From positions 1,536,682-1,600,681 of the forward strand of contig MNCI01007937.1 in assembly GCA_015680685.1 (NCBI GenBank): a stretch of 64,000 nt of DNA. Direction: 5' to 3'. The position numbers and the translations under genes were made by a program. Source of the DNA: Gnetum montanum. Taxonomy: Eukaryota > Streptophyta > Gnetopsida > Gnetales > Gnetaceae. Shown here one piece after another: positions 24,218 through 35,560 of the stretch; within the stretch, counting starts at the first letter, position 1; every line of letters starts with the position of its first letter. The notes beneath the pieces are model-generated. The model worked only from the letters and a program-made list of their open reading frames with translations, had not been told where the DNA came from and made no database searches.

Positions 24218-25119
24218 TGATGAGTAGCAAGGTACCCCTACGTCCAACCATATGAATCACAAAGCGTTCATGCACGATCTGGTCAAATTCCATGGACTTT
24301 ATAGTTTCTAGTACACTAGTCTTCTAGGAAGTGAACCTTGCCCTAAGGTCATTCGTTGTCTTCCCAATTACACTTGTGAAGCATAATGGTATGGTTAAGA
24401 GGAATTGAGACATATCATTTTTATCATTTTATGTTTTATGTTTTTGGATGCTTAAAGAGAGAGAGAGAGAGAGAGAGAGAGAGTAATTTAATGACTAATC
24501 TAAAGGAACTAATTAACTGGTCTTTAACTAATCCTAACATAAGCATCCGTTCTCATGTTCCATACATCTCCTGAACCCACGTATCCACTACTAGGTTACC
24601 AAGCGCTACACTACTAGGTGCACCAAGCACTAACGCTACTAGGATTACCAAGAAAATATATGTTACACTTGAAGTGGTCGTACTTATGTATTTAATCTAT
24701 CTAGCTTATCTTGCTTAATTATCTTAATTAGCTTAATTACTAGAAAATATTGAATAACTAATTAAAAACATTGAATGCATAAATGAAATATTTAATCTAT
24801 CCAAAGTGCTGCAAGGTTTATTAGAAAGCTCATCTTTATTGCCACACACTATCATGCTCAGGTACAACAATGTTTCAATAAAGATCCGTAGACTCAATGA
24901 CTCCTACTGTAGGCACTTGGGAGAAATATTCTAACTTTCAAATGTAAAAACTGCAATAGTTTGACTACTACAAAAATCTTGTTGCCAAAAATGCAGCTGG
25001 TGAGCATGTATTTATAGTTGAAAAGCGAACCCTACATCAACAGGGTCTTGTCGACGAGGCCTAGTTGATGAGGACGTGTCGACAAGGCCTCATCAACATA
25101 ACCAAAACATGACTCATCA
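24218..25119 (-). repeat. 3' LTR of element D (LTR1)
   Basis: TGATGAGT to CTCATCA on the plus strand; polypurine-complementary TACCCCCACGACTG follows at 25120. In transcript sense, U3 has repeated GTCGAC / TTGATGAGGCC motifs (25040-25095) and TATAAAT (25011-25017). An (AG)14 microsatellite lies at 24456-24483. Confidence 0.9.
24456..24483. repeat. (AG)n microsatellite inside LTR1
   Basis: 28 bp of perfect AG repeat. LTR2 has a shorter run at 43587-43605 and LTR3 has none at the same place. Confidence 0.95.
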
Positions 25120-25329
25120 TACCCCCACGACTGAATGAAAACTCATCCTCAAGTTCCTTTATAAAATTAGGAAGGTATGGGACTATTGACTAACTCTTAA
25201 CAAAACAAGACAAAATAGACTGACTTGACAAAATTGAGTGTTGATTGTATGGATTAACAAATTACAAAAATGTGGTATTCATGACACAAAATTGAACATC
25301 ATTACATGACTCTACAAAAATTTTAATAA

Positions 25330-26098
25330 CACATCCTCTAATGGCGTGAAGATGGTGGTGAAGATTAGACAGTCCTAGGAGGTGGTGGCTCTTGAGGTTC
25401 TAAGGGACCTTCATTGGCTTTAGGCATATGCAGTGATCGAGGTGGCTGTGGCTATCCTACTGCTACTACAACTTCTAGTAGAAGGCAAAAATCATCCAGT
25501 AATGCTTTCATTTTCTCCTCGTTACTTCTAGGATTATGCATTTTCTATGTAGCTTCACCAATGTGGGTTGGAACAAGCACATCACAAGGACATGGGATTG
25601 TTGGAAATAGCTTCTTTGTGTTGATAAACTAGGTAGCGAATTGTTTGTGTTCAATGTTGAATGCCCTAACTACATCCTTCAACTCCTAGTAATCATTCAT
25701 TCTTTTGGCCACGTTCTCAACAGTTGATCATTGATTCTTGAATTGTGCTCTGAGAACTTCAAGTTCAACATTTGCAATCTCAAGCTTCTGCTTGGTGTCT
25801 TTATGGTTCTTGAACTTTACCTCTTATAGCAAGTATTAGTTGGCCACTTATTTTTCCAACTCTAACTATGACCATCTAGTAGTCAATATTGCCAAGTTTG
25901 CATAACGAAGATTGGCCAACTCCATGTATTCTATCATTTCTTCAAACTGCAACTACCTTAGGTAGATCTCCACTCTATTATAGGCATCAATCCCATCAAT
26001 GATGGGCTGCCATACTTCTCATTCTTATTAAAGTTTCTAGAGGGCTTTGTTTACTTTTGCTTTTACCATTTGGATGTGCTTCTAATTTACTTCCCTTT
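25330..26098 (-). pseudogene. Element D accessory ORF, C-terminal part
   Basis: Minus-strand degenerate frames match the end of the F accessory ORF: the region complementary to 25740-25960 corresponds to MELxNLxYANLAM, LEKxVA and HKDTKQKLEIANAELEVL, a coiled-coil stretch. The Pro/Ser tail is around 25350-25450. It joins 32904-35018 once C (26104-32898) and one GCAAG copy are removed. Many stops. Confidence 0.65.
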
Positions 26099-26103
26099 GC
26101 AAG
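26099..26103. repeat. Target-site duplication of C, left copy
   Basis: GCAAG, identical to 32899-32903. Confidence 0.92.
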
Positions 26104-27035
26104 TGATGAGTGGCGAGGTACCCATACACTCAACCATACGAATATGAGTGTTTCATGCATGATCCGGTCGAACTCCACAGATGGACTAGTTGTGGTATCT
26201 AGATAGTTATCCTTAGGTCGCAGTTTGTTGTCTTCCAACCTAGACTAGTATTAGCTTTTTCACATATGGTTTAGTCTAGAGTAAGATGTATGATGTGTTT
26301 CTATGCTAATGCTAGTCCTAAATATGATGGAAAATAATATTAACTAAGTTGAGAGAGAGAGGGTGAGAGAGAATCTAAGCTAGCCTAACTGCGATGAGCA
26401 TCCGTTCCTCAATCATTCGTACACATCTTGGACCTCATGCACAACTACCACTGGGATTACCAAGCGCAGATTCTAGGTACGCTACTGGGTTGCCAAGTAG
26501 TCATACTTAAATGCTCGTGATCAAGTTGTACTCAATCCACGTTTAATAGGAGTTTAGGATAAAGAGATGTTAACTACAAAAGTAATAAATAACAATAAAA
26601 ATTAAATAATTAAACTAAGTGAATGCTGAAATGATGAAGTAATCTCGATCTTTATTTCCGGTCATGTGCGTGTCCAAGTACGTCACACTTGAATAAGGAT
26701 GCTATACAATTACAATCACCACATTGCGGGCATGCACTGAGAAGTAATTCTAACTCTAAGAAGGAAAAACTACAAGAGTTTGGGTAAGGAACTAAGAACT
26801 AACTACCAAAACAAGGAAAGCTACCTCTTATTTATAGAAATTAAGGTAGGCCACGATATCGCGTACGCGATATCGTAGCTGATGTTATCGCTAATGCAAT
26901 ATCGCAGCTGCGATATCAAGGGTCTGATAACTGCGATATTAAGGGTCCAATAACTGGGCCCGATAGACCATATCTTATATCAGGGCTTTGATAACAAGGC
27001 TATGATAAGTAGGCTTGATAGACCATGACTCATCA
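26104..27035 (-). repeat. 3' LTR of element C
   Basis: Plus-strand TGATGAGTGGCG to CTCATCA. U3 (26850-27030) has at least five GATATC or near-GATATC words, including cgatatcgcgtacgcgatatcg in two halves around 26850-26872. It is preceded in transcript sense by the polypurine tract complementary to 27036-27050. Confidence 0.95.
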
Positions 27036-27223
27036 TACCCCCATGACTGAATAACAACTCGTCCTCGAGTCAAAGAAAGTGAGGAACAAGTGCAATTGAT
27101 TACACAGTGGATAGGTATGGGATTATTGACTAACTAGGAATTTATTCATGCCATAGTGGAATTAAACAAAATTGAGACACAACACAAAAGAAAATCCTAT
27201 GATTACAAAATTGCATGGAACTC

Positions 27224-27988
27224 ATGTAGTTCCTAGTGGCGGTGGCTCCTCCATGGGTGTCTTTCCCTTTTCTTGCGCTCTAGGTCTTGGCATTTGATGG
27301 CGTTGAAGTATGGCCTGGAGTTTCTCCTCTTGTAAGGCCTTGAGTGCCTTGGCATGTGTGTAACTTGTGCTTATGCCATAGAGGCATCCCAGTCAGCCTT
27401 CTCTTTTTCTTACGCCACCCTTTTATTCTTTGTCAACAATTTATTAAGTTGCTCGGTTCTAAAAGTGTCCAGCTGGTTCTGAGCAACCTTTGGCCTTGTA
27501 TTCGGAAGGTTTAATACTTTCGAAATGGCTTGAATAGAGAAATCAACAGTCACACAATAATTGTTAAATGTGGTGCCTTCTTCTTTATTGTGCCAAAATT
27601 GGTACATTTCCCCTAATTACCAAGCATCACTTTTAGAGAGGGTAGGCCATAATGGGGACCCTTTGAGGTGATCCCTAACGGCCTCTAGAGCAAATTTTGT
27701 GAAAGGTCTAAAGTTTAATTCCATGATTACTATAGTGAATATGGACCTTTCATAGATGGTCTGAACATAATCCTGGGGCAACGTGAGATATCGTCCCTAT
27801 TCAGATGCTACAGTAGCTCCTCCTTCTACCTGCCTTGATTGTACAGTAGCAGGGTCTTCTTGGTGGATACTAAATGATTCTTCCTCATGCTCTACATGTT
27901 GTTCTGCAGGAACTTGTCCTTCACCTCTCCTAGGTCGTTTGATTGCACCTTGAGTAGGACCTTCCTGTTGTCCACGTTTCGGGGCCAT
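27224..27988 (-). pseudogene. Element C accessory ORF (internally deleted)
   Basis: ATG at 27988 directly follows the acceptor-like GTGATTGCAG; TGA at 27226-27224 is in frame, 255 codons. It starts MAPKRGQQEGPTQGAIKRPR and keeps FNNYCVTVDFSIQAISKVLN. It then jumps to LDTFRTEQLNKLLTKNKRVA, which in B lies about 1.2 kb further on, so most of the globular domain and part of the coiled coil are deleted. Few stops. The basic, Gln-rich first 30 residues recur in B (MAPKTGQ). Confidence 0.75.
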
Positions 27989-29876
27989 CTGCAATCACAT
28001 GGGGCCAATCGTTAGTTAGGTTGTTACCAAAGTTAGGTTATACCTTACTATGTGCCTTAATAGATTTACTTTATTTCTGTGTGATGTTAATTATTGGAAG
28101 AACATGTCCCCGAAAGATTATAATGTTAAGTCCTCTTTGCTTAGGTGGTTTCCAAATTTAATTTTCTGGTATAGCTAAGGGGATGAAATTATTTTTGACA
28201 CATTTTATTCTCAATTTTACAACTAATTACCCTCAAATATGTCCTTTGGGCAATGATGAATTTTAAAAAATTTATGTGCTATTTGGCGTGTGCCCCTCCC
28301 CCAAGACTAAGTTGAACACTTCGAGTTCAAGTAGGTTCAAACAGAATGAAAATCAGAGTACCAGCGAGCGAGTTATGGATATGAAAGCAAGGGACATGCA
28401 ATCACGAGTCGTAGAGAGGAATTTGAAAAACTTCCCCTTCGTGAACAGTTGCAAATGATGTTGATTAGCATAGGGGGGTCACGTATATATATTTTCATTG
28501 AAGTTAGGGCACTTAGAGAATGTATCGAATTTTTAATATTTCTTTGAAATTAAACAATGTAAACTAAGGACATCTAGACAATTGTTAAAGGGTTCCAGGG
28601 TAATTCAACTAGTTTTGAAGGCACAGAAATTATGATGGTGTGAAATTCATCAATAAGGATCTCGGATGGTAGAGAAAAAGGTTATGTGATGGTTCATAAG
28701 AACGTTGAATCAGAGGGATAGTAATAAGGGAAAGAAAATTGTTGGAAATATGCTAAGGGTAACAGATGATGTACAAAAGATGGGTTATGAGTGTAAATTA
28801 CAAAGATTATGCAAGTGGGTCCTCCCCAAAGTAGGTTCCAACCTATAATGCCCTTGCATAACCACACTTAAAAGTGTCCGTGGGCACTCAAAGGGTTAAA
28901 TGTAATCCACACTAGTTCCACAAAACACACACATGTAAATATCATCGAGATGAGGTAAGAATTCTATGCTATACGAGACACGAGCTACAATTATATGGAC
29001 AACAAGATGAGACAGGGTATAGAAGGGATTGTAGAGATTGGGACATGAGGTAACTAACCCAGGGCACAATGGATCTTGTGTGTAATGCATGATTAAGGTG
29101 TCATTAACCCATGGTTCCAACATCAAGACTAAGTCCATTCCTCTGATCAGTGACATCGCATTATTTCATCCCATGATGAGCAACTATGAGAGTACCAGAA
29201 CAACAAGGCATACGATCACTTGGCATTTTGTTCAAGGGAGGAGTGATTTTTGTTTTGTGGCACTTCCTTTGTTTTTTTTCTCTTTCTTATTTTTTTTCCA
29301 TTGCTAAATCCAGAGAAGCCACCAACCTTCAGGCATGGGTGCATGTCTTTCTAGTGGGACCCCCTAGAACAGCATTGGATTTTTAAGTGCCTTTTGATTA
29401 CTCTTACTCCCATTTTTCGTTAGATCTATAAGGATCTTAGTACAACCACATTGCATGACAACTCCCACAGACATCACCAAAGAGAATATGCAAGTCCCCT
29501 TAATGTCACATCCTAATCATTCCCTCTTGGTCCATCCTTCTTCATTCTGGGTACAATGAACAAAAAATTAATTTTAAGTTTTAAAAATGTCAAGAACATC
29601 ACTATACCCTTGATCAGAACCTCTTATTTATAGAATGGATGAGTGGGTGTAATGGGCTCACTGTCCACATAATTGATCACTCAAGACTTGATAACATAGA
29701 ACACACCTCAACCAACGAGCTACATGAGTGTTTTATTCATAGATGAGATTACTTACAAAAACATAAAAAGATAAAAAGACAAAATGATAAAACAATAAAT
29801 TGAAAATTGAAAAACTGAAAAACAAAATGTTGTAAAATTAAAGAAAATTAAAAGTGGTTATTAATCCTACTTGTTA
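27989..29876 (-). other. Noncoding spacer of element C
   Basis: Matches the B spacer. It includes a CCCCAAGACTAAGTT motif (28300-28313, polypurine-like in transcript sense), a TATA-like TATATATAC at 28483-28491 without the GATATC cluster, the hairpin at 28809-28859, and the 'catgggtgcatgtctttct' block at 29335-29353. The open frame at 29089-29386 is not supported as coding. Confidence 0.65.
28809..28859 (-). other. Conserved hairpin element, copy in C
   Basis: In transcript sense ATGCAAG ... CTTGCAT forms a perfect 7-bp outer stem around an inner hairpin TAGGT-TGGA-ACCTA. Confidence 0.7.
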
Positions 29877-31862
29877 CTAGAATGGGGGATATCCCCCATA
29901 ACTAAACGGTTGAGGATGACAAGGATTAATAAATGGAAGATGAGGATCCTTGTATGTTGAAAATATTGGGACTTGGTCATACTTACCCCATTGGGGTTCA
30001 CACACTTGATTATAGTAAGCGTAGTGGGGCAATTTATAAGATGTGGTTCCTTGGTAAGGAGTTGACCCACTATGATATTTGTGACCGTAAGATGGTATGC
30101 AAGGATCGGGATGTTACCTTTCATGCCTGTGTTCATTAGGCCATATGATTGTTGGAGTGTTAATTGGTGGCCCTGATGAAGTGACATGAGGCATTGGGTT
30201 CAAAGATAAGGACGCACCACAATGTTGGACTTGTGCCGAGTTGGAGGATGCAGTGGCCTTGGAATTATGTTGTCCTTTCCTAGGGTCATTTCTAAAGAAG
30301 GGATGCCTTCGATGTTGCTGAGCTCTCTCACTGCTATTGGCAATAGTAGCACAAGTAATGTACAGGGGTTGTTGTTATGGTGTAGACACTTCAAGAACAA
30401 TAGGTGGTAATGTAGAAGGAGGGAAAGGATGAGAATGTTGAAATTTAGGAGAAGTGTAAGGTACACAAGGTAGTGGTTGTGTTGAGGACATGGGCTGATA
30501 GTATTGAGGAGAATAGTAATGTGGTGAGATAGAGTATGTTGACCAAGTTGAAGAAATAGGATGTTGAACTCAATAAGCATTTGGATTCGGAGGATACGAA
30601 GGGTGTCTCTAGTTTAGGGATGGCTTCCCCCACGACTGGGATTGTTGCCACTATGATCGAACACAGTATCTCTGTACGAACTCTAGGTGTAACATGCTTT
30701 CCCAATGCTCATATAGATGTAACAAGATTGGGCACTAGCCCTTGGGGTGATCGTACAGGAAAATATTGCATTCATATGTATGATTGGCAGTTGAGCTCTT
30801 GTGTTCTTCATCCCTTCTTCTTGATTGTCTAGTGATACTTTGCCCTACTTCTCGGGTTGTCAAAACTCTATCTCTAATGATATCGATATATTCTCCACAC
30901 TTTTTATGCATCGATTCCAACATCTTATTGATCTTTCCCTTAACTTCCTCTAACAATTGTTGTACTAGCAAAGGTGGTTCTTTCCCCTTGTGGTATGTTG
31001 ATTTCTCCTTTTTGTGATTATGGACCTTTGTTAAGTTGAGATTTTGGTCCCGTTGATGTTTTTCAACACTCTCCCATCTAGCCAATTCTCCTTCTTCTTT
31101 TGCTACTTGCTTAATAAGCTCTTGTAATTGATGGGTTCGTAGTTCGTATAGTTGTCCTTGGGAATACATCCCTAGGGTCTTTCTTGTTTCATCACAAAGC
31201 CCATCAATGATATGATACATTAGCCATTCTTCGGAGAACCCATGGCCTGGATAGTTATTTAATAATGCATAATATCTTTCTAAGGCCATGTCCAAGGGTT
31301 CATATTGTGCTTTTTTCCACTCTTGGATTTGTTTCCTCAAGGCCGACACTCTTGCGTAGGTTTGATATCTTTCATTAAAGACTTCTACCATTGTTGGCCA
31401 ACGTCGTATTGAATTTGGTTTTAACAATCTATACCATACTTTTGCTTGGTCAATGAGTGCCATAGGGAAGAGCTTGAGTTTTTGCCAACTGTTATCAATG
31501 TTGTTTTGTGTGCAGGCACTGTAGAAGGCTTGTAAATGTTGATGCGAATCTAAGTCATAGCCTCCTAAGAAATTAGGGAAGTTGTTTAAATCGAGCCTGG
31601 GTAGACGGCTCTCTTTACGATGCCTACGGGAGATTCGAACAACCTCTTGTATTTGCATTAGGCTTGTAGTGGCTATTAGGGGTTCATCGTCATTAGGTAA
31701 GTTATGCTTTCATGTGTTGGGATGATGTTGCCTTCATTTATGTTTATAAGAAACCCCCACTTCGGATTGCGTACTCCAATCTTCATTGTCAGATAATTCA
31801 TTGGTTCTCCAATGAATTTCCTCACTAGGTATGGCATTATCATAGTCTTGTAGGAGAGGCAT
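29877..31862 (-). pseudogene. Element C gag (single frame, few stops)
   Basis: ATG at 31862 and TAG at 29879-29877 are in one frame of 662 codons; frame agreement was checked at start, middle and end. It begins MPLLQDYDNAIPSEEIHWRT. The 307-codon open part (30735-31658) holds the Retrotrans_gag-like region: LDLNNFPNFLGGYDLDSHQH, LIDQAKVWYRLLKPNSI, VFNERYQTYARVSALRKQIQ and MYHIIDGLCDETRKTLGMYS. The stop at 30735 is TAG in place of CAG within CNIFLYDHPKGxC. A Pro/His/Tyr/Ser-rich tail ends SYGGYPPF. It would have formed the particle; it lacks a CCHC knuckle. Confidence 0.88.
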
Positions 31863-31984
31863 GGTTTTGTAACTATGTGTGAATTTATATGTGACTTTTT
31901 ATAATGATTTCTTCCTAAAAGATATATCGTTAATTCTTGTACAGCAACCTTGTATGATATAACTAATCTAGATAACTAGCACTG

Positions 31985-32002
31985 TCCCCAGCAATGGTGC
32001 CA
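31985..32002 (-). other. Primer-binding site (tRNA-Asp type), element C
   Basis: In transcript sense TGGCACCATTGCTGGGGA, 15 of 18 positions of the tRNA-Asp complement, next to the 5' LTR. Best-preserved PBS in the window. Confidence 0.88.
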
Positions 32003-32003
32003 A

Positions 32004-32898
32004 TGATGAGTGGCGAGGTATCCCTACACTCAACCATACGAATACGAGTGTTTCACACATGATCCGGTTGAACTTTGCAGATGGACTAGTTGTGGTATCT
32101 AGATAGTTATCCTTAGGTCACAGTTCATTGTCTTCCCACCTAGACTAGTATTAGCTTCATCACATATGCTTTAGTTTAGAGTGAGGTGTATGATGTGTTT
32201 CTATGCTAATGCTACTCCTAAATATGATGGAAAATAATATTAACTAAGTTGAGAGAGAGAGGGTGAGAGAGAATCTAAGCTAGCCTAAGTGTGATGAGCA
32301 TCCATTCCTCAATCATCCGTACATATCTTGGACCCCATGCATTACCACTAGGATTACCAAGCAAAGATCCTAGGTACACTACTGGGTTGGCAAGTAGTCA
32401 CACTTAAATGCTTGTGATCAAGTCATACTCATTCCGCGTTTAATAGGAGTTTAGGGTAAAGAGATGTTAACTACGAAAGTAATAAATAATAATAAAAATT
32501 AAATAATTAAACTAAATGAATGCTGTAATGATGAAGTAATCTCAATCTTTATTTCTGGTCATGTGTGTGTCCAAGTACGTCACACTCGAATAAGGATGCC
32601 GTACAATTACAATCACCACACTGCGGGCATGCATTGAGAAGTAATTCTAACTCTAAGAAGGAAAACTGCAAGAGTTTGGGTAAGGAACTAAAAAATAACT
32701 CCCCGAATAAGGAAAGTTACCTCTTATTTATAGAAATTAAGGCAGGTCGTGATATCATGAGGTGGATGTGATATCATTGATGCGATATCATGGCTGCGAT
32801 ATCGGGGGTTCAATAACTGGGCTTGACAGATCATATCTTGTATCAGGGCTCCGATAACAGGGCTCCAATAATTGGACCTGACAGACCATGACTCATCA
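32004..32898 (-). repeat. 5' LTR of element C
   Basis: Pairs with 26104-27035; TATAAAT in transcript sense at 32726-32732, with GATATC words at 32752-32803. Followed by the GCAAG duplication at 32899-32903. Confidence 0.95.
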
Positions 32899-32903
32899 GC
32901 AAG
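32899..32903. repeat. Target-site duplication of C, right copy
   Basis: GCAAG, identical to 26099-26103. Confidence 0.92.
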
Positions 32904-35018
32904 CTAACCTCATCTCTATAGTTATTTTTAACTTTTTCAAACTTTATTTTTCCAAGAGGCGATCTCAATGGAAGACTTTTGGTGTAAGGCATGAACTTCC
33001 TCCATAGATAGATTTAGATTTTCTATGGTCAATTTTAGCTATTCAATATTCACCTTAGCTAGTTGTTGTTATTGTTGATGAATGAATTCTTGCATTTATT
33101 CTTTTTGGGCATTAACATTGCATAGGCGATGATTTTCTGTGGTTAGTGCCTCATTCTCTTGGTCCATCTAAACCAAGTTCTTCTCAACCAAGTAGGTCTT
33201 TGCTTCTGCCACTGACTAGTTGAAGATGACCATCACTGCTTCCTCCTTAGCCTTCTTAAATCATTCTTAAAGCTGTTGAAAAGCTTCATCTTTGGTCATT
33301 ACTGGGCTGAGAAGCGTGGGGTTAGCAAGACGGGCACATAATTCAGTAATCTCCATGGCCAAGCATTGATTTTGTGCTTAAGCTGTCTCAAGTTGCCCCT
33401 TCAAGATGATGCATTTGCCCCTTGCTTTTAGTAGTTCTGATTGGGTTACACTGATGTTATCCAGAAAATAAAAGATATTCCAAATCAGTTGCCTAGTCCC
33501 TACTAGTCAATCCAACAATTCTTCATGCTAGGTTACATTGAATCTTCCATTGATCATGCCTGAGAACATCTACACATCTGGAAGTGCAGATACATCTAGT
33601 ATAGTTACCATAGGTGCATTAAGTGCTTTGGAAATGTGGTTGAAAACTACTTTAGCTACAGTCTCTTACCCTTGGTGCTGCATCACCAGTACAGTGGCCC
33701 ATTCACCTTCCTCCAAACACACTGAGAAGGAGGTGACATTCCCAGGGATTTTTAGGAATAAATGGTGTTATGATAATGACCTTGTCAGATCTTGAGCATT
33801 GGGATTAGACCTCGCAATCAACTACATTTGCTAGGTAGAGAATATTGACACACCCCTTTCCATCTGGTTGATTTTCTGAGGCACCTCATTAAGGTGACTC
33901 ATCGCTAGTCGATACATAGATGGGTTTTCACTACTTGTCCCTGCAAGCTACTCTTGTTCACACAAGATTTATTCTCGAATTTTGTGCAAGTGTTCAATGG
34001 GTGCGCAAGCCTTCGACGTTGTTTCTTAAGTAGGTGATGGAGGTGGTAGCTACTCCTCTTCTTTAGTTGTGGTAGGTGTCTTATCTTTCATGATTTCAGG
34101 TCATGAAGCCAAAGGAGCATGTCTAATTGTGTCGTTGGCGTAGTTAATGATTCCTACCCTTTTGCAAAGTTTACAAATGAGGCATAGAAAGGGTAGGGTT
34201 TTTCTTCCACATTCATTTTCCTTAAAGTATTTTTTGAATTCTAAATAGATCAATTGTGGAAGGTTTACAAGAGATCTCCTGCTTAGAGCATCACATGATC
34301 GAGTGGAAAAGGTAGTCACCTTGCTAGGCCTCATCCTTGGATTGAGGTGATAGGTTGCTATCTTGAAGTAGATGCACTTTGCCAATGTGAGGACGCTAAA
34401 CTCCTTACGGTTGAGCCCGTGACACCACTAAGTCCACTCCTTTTTAACCTCAGGGTCAACCTATGTTGATATCTCTACTAGCTATGTTCCAATATTAGGC
34501 AACCCCAGTGCTTGTGCGATAGCCTCAATTAAGTAGAACACTTGCATATCCTTGAATCTTACTATGTACCCCAACCTTCTATTGTTACAAAAGAGATATG
34601 TCTCTCCCATGTACCACTCCCCACTGGAGGTGATGATTGGTCAGATGGGAGAGGTTTGCAATTGTGTTTTAACTTCTGCTAGAACTTTTCCTAGAAATGG
34701 CCCAAAGTTAGGTTCTTGGAGAACTAAGCATTGGATCTCTCAGGGTCTAATGATGTCAAGGCAAGCTTGAGTTAAAGTTACTTTATGCCTTGGCATGGGT
34801 CCTAGTGCTTCCACTTGCTGTGATTGCCATGTTGGCACTTCTTCTTCTAGAATCTGTCAAACAAATTCTACTTTGGGCTCTTCTTGAAGAGGTCCCATTG
34901 CATGGGTTGCCTCTGGTAGTTCTTGGGCTTGTTCTTGTTAGCCCCTTCTAACTTTGGGCTGTTTCTCCCTTGGTTGAGAGGGCTCTCCTTCCTATAGGCA
35001 TTTCAATCTTGGTTTCAT
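32904..35018 (-). pseudogene. Element D accessory ORF, N-terminal part
   Basis: ATG at 35018-35016 follows GTGATTACAG. The N terminus is low-complexity (MKPRLKCL, then Gln/Glu/Pro-rich). The best block (34385-34101) reads AKCIYFKIATYHLNPRMRPS, KVTTFSTRSCDALSRRSLVN and GRKTLPFLCLICKLCKRVGI, similar in layout to the plant 'putative transposon protein' domain. From about 33840 to 32904 coiled-coil-like frames follow, including LxMEITELCARLANPTLLSP. It is cut at 32904 by C and continues at 26098. Function unknown. Confidence 0.75.
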
Positions 35019-35328
35019 CTGTAATCACAATAAGACCATGGGTTAGTAATTTGTTGTGTAACATAAAATAATTGGGACACCTTTATCTTCATAGGATAGT
35101 TACACTTAGCTAAGCTGTGATTATAGCTAATTTCATTAATTTAATCATTATTTTATTTATTTTTTATTATTAATAAATCATCCTAGAGGGTGTTGGAAAG
35201 GTTAACTCTCAAAAAACTTGATTTTTATATATTGTTAAATTTATTAACCCTTTGGCGGAGTTAGAAAATTTTTCAAAAAATTTCATCAAAAACCTTAAGG
35301 TTTGTGGGCCCCATGGTAAAGAGTTTAC
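35019..35328 (-). other. Candidate 5' UTR intron before the D accessory ORF
   Basis: In transcript sense a donor AAAG|GTAAAC starts at 35328 and the acceptor TGATTACAG ends at 35019, next to the ATG. The interior contains a CATGGGG purine motif (35308-35315 complement). 310 nt. Confidence 0.4.
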
Positions 35329-35475
35329 CTTTGGTAGCTACAGGATCAAAGAATGAAGTGACTTGGGCAAACGATTGGAAAGTTATGGGCTCTGGAAGGT
35401 TTTGGGCTTTGAAAAATGATAAAAACTTCCCTAGCATTATGAAGCAAATGATAAAAATTTCAAAGTTTGCAGTGG

Positions 35476-35560
35476 TATATATAGAGTTTTTATGATGCAT
35501 CAATGGGGCTCGTCGATGTAATCGGCTAGATCGACGAGGCCTCATCAACGCTGTTATTGA
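35476..35560 (-). promoter_or_regulatory. Internal promoter-like cluster of element D
   Basis: In transcript sense GTTGATGAGGCCTCGTCGAT and ATCGACGAG precede TATATATA (35476-35483). The GTTGATGAGGCC / TCGACGAG words are those of the LTR U3 of this family. About 120 nt separate the expected start from the candidate splice donor. Confidence 0.5.

Larger units (their letters stand above)
26104..32898 (-). mobile_element. Element C: gag plus accessory-ORF retroelement lacking pol
   Basis: LTRs at 26104-27035 (3') and 32004-32898 (5') with a perfect GCAAG duplication and a PBS matching tRNA-Asp at 15 of 18 positions. It is a 6.8-kb sister of B in inverse orientation: gag, spacer with the conserved hairpin, short accessory ORF, no pol. 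Its LTRs agree at roughly nine positions in ten by eye and it has the longest open frame in the window (307 codons, 30735-31658), so it is among the younger insertions. It sits in the accessory ORF of D. Confidence 0.93.

Noticed and set aside
24456-24483. Functional GAGA-type regulatory element
   Set aside because: The run varies in length or is absent in sister LTRs, so simple slippage is enough to explain it.
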